A stretch of 27,556 bases of DNA from Pseudomonadota bacterium. GTDB taxonomy: Bacteria > Desulfobacterota > Desulfobulbia > Desulfobulbales > SURF-16. The DNA lies in assembly GCA_030597865.1 (NCBI GenBank), contig JAUVQZ010000011.1:1-27556 (forward strand), in the 5' to 3' direction. Below, piece by piece: positions 24,435 to 27,556 of the stretch (the first letter of the stretch is position 1; each line of letters begins with the position of its first letter). The position numbers were made by a program, and so were the translations under genes. A model generated the notes under the pieces. It saw nothing but the letters and a program-made list of their open reading frames with translations. It searched no databases and was not told the origin of the DNA.

Positions 24435-26374
24435 TATTGCGACCCCTCCATGGCGCCGCTGGCAAGCCTGAGCAGGACCCTTTCACCGCAGTCCTGGCCG
24501 GCCCCAGGCTCCTGGGCCACGACCCTTCCGGCCCCTTCAATTTCAATCTCAACCTTACAGGGCATTAACTCCAGCAAGGCCTTGCGCAGGCTCATGCCAA
24601 CCACATCAGGTATCTTGCCACCCCGGCCACCTTGCACCTGCTGGTCAACATCCGTTTTTTTATGCCCCTCAAACCAGTCGGCAAGAAGGGGGGCAGTGCT
24701 TGGCAGGGCAGAGGATGACCGTTCAGACTCAGCCGGGGTCAACATCTCCTCTGCGGCCTGACGTAAAAAGGCATCACCAAATCGGCGCATTGGCGAGGCG
24801 CTGCCCAAATCAAACTCACCGTCCTGGACGGAAACAAGGAGGACCAGGCCGGGATTTTCCACCGGCGAGGCGGCAACAAGCATCCCATCAAAGGTCTGCC
24901 CCCGGCTAAACACCTCCGAGGTCTGATCACCCTCCTGACCCTCCACCACAAAATCATCCCCAGCCAGGGGCAAGAGATATTCGGCGGCAAAAAAACGGGC
25001 GTCATCGCCGGCACTTGCCGCAAATGATTTTCTCAACATGGCACTGACATTGGCCATATCCCGGCCCGGGGCCTTAAACTCGCAGGAGTCAAAATGACCC
25101 AGAGAGTCCACTGTCCCTTTGAGGAAATGGAGGGCCACAGGTTTGCCGCCATTTACCAGGCGACTGAAGGCCCCCAGGATTGAAACCCCGTTTAGCTGGC
25201 CCTCCCCACACTTTTCATCAGTCAGGAGCCCCTCCCCCTTGACCGGTACATCCAGCTGATCGGCACAACCAATCCCCAGATCCTGCTGAAAGGCCAGGAG
25301 CTCCTCTGCGGTGATGGTCGGATCGGGCAACTCTGACAATTCATCCGAGATATACCCCCCGCCTGGCCACGGCCACCAATACCCGGCCCGGGCCCGGCCG
25401 CCGCTTTTTTGCAACCTGGGCCTGATCACTGGGGCAGGTGAGGATTCGGTCTGGCGCATCCGGACCTTACTGCCCGCATGGATGGCCGCTCCATAACGGA
25501 AAATACCGCTTATACCGCCCGGATTCATTGGTCTGGAAACCATTTCCATCTTTTGGCTTTGATGGGTGGCATCCCAAAAGGAGTTGGGATCAAAGGAGGG
25601 AAGCTGAACAGAGGCCAGTATCTCACCAGTGGCAGGGTCAACTGCCATGGCTGCCACCGAACCGGCCTGTGTCTTGTCCAGCAATAATGCCATCTGCTTC
25701 TCCAGAATGGTCTGGGTTATCAGGTCAAGGGTGAGAACAATATGCCTGCCTTCATTAAAGATCTGTTTGCCGGTGCCGGCACCAATGCCCCCAAACGTCC
25801 TACCCCTGAGTTCCTTGTCATAAAAGAGCTCGATCCCGGAGAGACCCTGCTCATCCTTGACATAACCAAGCACCTGTGCTGCTGTTTCAGCGTGCGGGTA
25901 GAAGCGAACCGGAGACTTCTGAAAATAGAGCCCTGCCATGTTTAGCTTTGACAGCTCGGCAACCTTATCATGGGGCAGTTGATGGCCAAGCCAGATAAAG
26001 CTCCGCTCCGTACGAAGTCTCTTGATGAGCTGGTCGCGGTCAAGCTCCAGAATGGTGGCTATTATTTCCCCTGTTTGTGAACTATCCGCAACCTCCAATG
26101 GTTTTACGTATGCCGCGTAGAGATCAAAACTTACGGCCAGCGGTTCCAGGGAACGGTCATAGATATTTTTCCGTTCCTGAAAAGAGGCAAGGCCGGAGAC
26201 GGACAGGTCCTCTTCTTTCTTCTCTTGGTCAGGGGCTATCAGCCAGAAGAGCACGCCGCCAGTGAAAAGGATGAGCAGGATGCCTGTCTTACTGAGTCGT
26301 GTTTTCAGGCCTGGCTTTTTTTTCTGCCCATAGCCCTTATAGTCGATGGGCCCCTTGCGTCCCTGATAGCCCAT
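24434..26374 (-). CDS. ftsI: FtsI-like class B penicillin-binding protein lacking all catalytic motifs (pseudo-PBP), with PASTA domain
   Basis: By position and fold this is the dcw-cluster FtsI/PBP3 homologue, normally the septal transpeptidase. The frame is open for 646 residues: a basic cytoplasmic tail, one transmembrane helix at about 30-47, a PBP dimerisation region at about 65-200 (ending QGLSGIELFYDKELRG), the start of the transpeptidase scaffold (LTLDLITQTILEKQM; AVDPATGEILA), and a C-terminal PASTA domain at about 587-638. The active site is gone. Where PGSTFK is expected the protein has NPGGISGIF, so the nucleophilic Ser is G287 and the Lys is G290. No SxN motif occurs near the expected residue 340. 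KTGT is replaced by Q480-E481-G482-D483. Spacing between these sites (287 to 480) is close to E. coli PBP3 (307 to 494), so the fold is probably kept. A structural or regulatory role is inferred; it cannot acylate by the known mechanism. Confidence 0.85.
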   Translation of the reverse strand: MGYQGRKGPIDYKGYGQKKKPGLKTRLSKTGILLILFTGGVLFWLIAPDQEKKEEDLSVSGLASFQERKNIYDRSLEPLAVSFDLYAAYVKPLEVADSSQTGEIIATILELDRDQLIKRLRTERSFIWLGHQLPHDKVAELSKLNMAGLYFQKSPVRFYPHAETAAQVLGYVKDEQGLSGIELFYDKELRGRTFGGIGAGTGKQIFNEGRHIVLTLDLITQTILEKQMALLLDKTQAGSVAAMAVDPATGEILASVQLPSFDPNSFWDATHQSQKMEMVSRPMNPGGISGIFRYGAAIHAGSKVRMRQTESSPAPVIRPRLQKSGGRARAGYWWPWPGGGYISDELSELPDPTITAEELLAFQQDLGIGCADQLDVPVKGEGLLTDEKCGEGQLNGVSILGAFSRLVNGGKPVALHFLKGTVDSLGHFDSCEFKAPGRDMANVSAMLRKSFAASAGDDARFFAAEYLLPLAGDDFVVEGQEGDQTSEVFSRGQTFDGMLVAASPVENPGLVLLVSVQDGEFDLGSASPMRRFGDAFLRQAAEEMLTPAESERSSSALPSTAPLLADWFEGHKKTDVDQQVQGGRGGKIPDVVGMSLRKALLELMPCKVEIEIEGAGRVVAQEPGAGQDCGERVLLRLASGAMEGSQ

Positions 26375-26433
26375 GACGCCTTCCCTCCAGCCCCAAAACT
26401 GCGCCGTACATCTTTATTAAAAGAACCTCGTCC

Positions 26434-26793
26434 TCACCGAAGGCCAATCTCCTGCCGCTTGCCTGGGCTGTACAAGCCAACCTTTACGGCAGCAAAGGCC
26501 TCGACGCGTTTAACCTGGAGAAGGCGGTTCTGCTCGTCCAGCAACACCACCCTTGTCTGCTCCTTTTTGACCTGGAACTCCTGGGCCTGGGCAATCCCCA
26601 TTAAACTTTCCTGAATACAATGCCCCAGCCAATAACTAACAGCCACCCCGCTGGCCGCCACAAGAAACACTATGATGGCCAGGGTCTTCCAGAACAGCTC
26701 CGTATTGCCCCTGGCCTGGCTCTTGGCCCGCCATCCCTGCCGGGGGGCAGCTCGCCTGTCCTTGATCTGATAACTTGCTGCAAAATCACGCAT
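26434..26793 (-). CDS. ftsL: FtsL-like bitopic divisome protein
   Basis: This 119-residue protein sits in the ftsL position between rsmH and ftsI and has the expected architecture. A basic cytoplasmic tail of about 33 residues is followed by one transmembrane helix at about 34-56 and a periplasmic coiled-coil segment with heptad leucines and valines (about 70-105). It ends near LYSPGKRQEIGLR, similar to the LGL..P...Q end of FtsL proteins. FtsL normally works with FtsB and FtsQ to activate FtsW-FtsI. The ribosome binding site GGAG overlaps the 3' end of rsmH, and the stop is 59 nt before the ftsI-like gene. FtsL sequences diverge quickly, so the call rests mainly on position and topology. Confidence 0.8.
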   Translation of the reverse strand: MRDFAASYQIKDRRAAPRQGWRAKSQARGNTELFWKTLAIIVFLVAASGVAVSYWLGHCIQESLMGIAQAQEFQVKKEQTRVVLLDEQNRLLQVKRVEAFAAVKVGLYSPGKRQEIGLR

Positions 26794-26796
26794 ATT

Positions 26797-27556
26797 CTAT
26801 TCTCCAACGACCTCAGCAACCCGTAGTTTTGCACTTCGTGACCTGGAATTGCCCGCCACCTCTTCCCTGCCCGCCACCACTGGTTTGCTGGTCAGGGGCC
26901 GCAAGCGCGGATTCTCCCTAAATGCCCTTTTCACCAACCTGTCCTCCAGGGAATGAAAAGAGATCACACAAAAACGCCCCCCTGGCCGCAACATCTCCGC
27001 CCCGTCTGCAAGAACCGTAACCAGGTTGTCCAACTCGCCATTAACGGCGATGCGCAAGCCCTGAAAGACCTTGGTGGCCACATGTATCCTTTTTGGATGA
27101 AAACGCCGGGGAATCGTTTTTTCCACCAGCTCTGCCAGCTCCCTGGTGGTCAGCAAAGGGGCCTTGAAGCGCCGTTCGACGATGGCCCGGGCTATGGGCC
27201 GCGCCTGTCTCTCCTCTCCGTAGAGATAAAAGATATCGGCCAATTCTTCGCCAGAGGCATCGGCCAAAATATCTGCCGCCGTCACCTGCTGCCTGGTATC
27301 CATGCGCATGTCAAGGGGCTCGTTGCCCTTGAAGCTGAAACCCCGGCCGCTCTCGTCAAGGTGGAGAGAGGAGAGCCCCAGGTCGAGGAGCACGCCATCA
27401 ACACCCCTAATATTTCTTTTTGTCAGCTCGCCCTTAATCTCGGCAAAATTCTTTCTGACAAAAACCACCTGGTCGCCAAAAGGGGCCAGGTTCTGCTGGG
27501 CCCGTTTCTGGGCCTCCTCGTCCCAGTCAAAGCCGATGAGGCGGCATTCAGGACCA
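26797..27556 (-). CDS. rsmH: RsmH (MraW), 16S rRNA m4C1402 methyltransferase, 5' end missing
   Basis: This SAM-dependent enzyme methylates N4 of C1402 in 16S rRNA and is usually the first or second dcw gene. About 252 C-terminal residues are visible, and the reading frame continues out of the window at 27556. Visible motifs include GFDWDEEAQKRAQQNL (the adenosine-binding acidic region), GVDGVLLDLGLSS, RRFHPKRIHVATKVFQGLRI and FCVISFHSLEDRLVKRAF. An internal ATG-like start at 27468 is rejected because conserved sequence extends upstream of it. The stop codon lies 4 nt before the ftsL start. Confidence 0.95.
   Translation of the reverse strand, partial: GPECRLIGFDWDEEAQKRAQQNLAPFGDQVVFVRKNFAEIKGELTKRNIRGVDGVLLDLGLSSLHLDESGRGFSFKGNEPLDMRMDTRQQVTAADILADASGEELADIFYLYGEERQARPIARAIVERRFKAPLLTTRELAELVEKTIPRRFHPKRIHVATKVFQGLRIAVNGELDNLVTVLADGAEMLRPGGRFCVISFHSLEDRLVKRAFRENPRLRPLTSKPVVAGREEVAGNSRSRSAKLRVAEVVGE

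Noticed and set aside
25500..25570. Possible frameshift hiding an intact SxxK motif in the FtsI-like gene
   Set aside because: Reading the minus strand through this stretch gives a continuous frame with normal PBP sequence on both sides and no alternative frame showing PGSxxK. The other two motifs, far away, are also missing, so one sequencing error cannot explain it.

Overview
The window looks like a piece of a sulfate-reducing Desulfobacterota chromosome, probably in the Desulfobulbales (Desulfotalea-like). That placement is inference from the gene families: APS reductase (aprBA) and the Qmo complex together indicate dissimilatory sulfate reduction, and MurE carries the meso-diaminopimelate signature of a Gram-negative type wall. 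No rRNA, tRNA, CRISPR array, phage or transposase gene is visible.

Region 1 (1-6754, minus strand) is a sulfate-respiration locus. In transcription order it holds a strong sigma70-type promoter, a leader of about 290 nt, aprB, aprA, an intrinsic terminator, qmoA and qmoB; qmoC would lie just beyond base 1. AprBA reduces APS to sulfite and AMP, and Qmo links it to the membrane quinone pool. The aprA frame is broken near its 3' end by an apparent single-base deletion.

Region 2 (6890-11500) is a spacer plus three accessory genes. A plus-strand YkgJ-type cysteine-cluster protein converges on a minus-strand pair (B12-binding radical SAM protein, then a sensor histidine kinase), separated by a 21-bp perfect bidirectional hairpin terminator. 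Upstream of the radical SAM gene lie a 174-bp inverted-repeat element and a long hairpin that follows ftsZ.

Region 3 (11525-27556, minus strand) is a division and cell wall (dcw) cluster, transcribed rsmH(partial)-ftsL-ftsI-like-murE-murF-mraY-murD-murG-murC-murB-ftsQ-ftsA-ftsZ. It encodes the cytoplasmic Mur ligases, lipid I and lipid II synthesis and the early divisome. Two things are abnormal. The FtsI-type class B penicillin-binding protein is an intact 646-residue frame that keeps its membrane anchor, dimerisation region, transpeptidase scaffold and PASTA domain, but has lost all three catalytic motifs: SxxK is replaced by G287..G290, SxN is absent, and KTG is replaced by Q480-E481-G482. 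In addition, ftsW, normally between murD and murG, is missing: murD overlaps murG by 10 nt. FtsW and FtsI normally form one septal peptidoglycan synthase, so the locus appears to have lost the polymerase gene and the partner's transpeptidase chemistry while keeping a pseudo-PBP. This is the most interesting signal in the window. Whether replacements exist elsewhere in the genome cannot be seen here.
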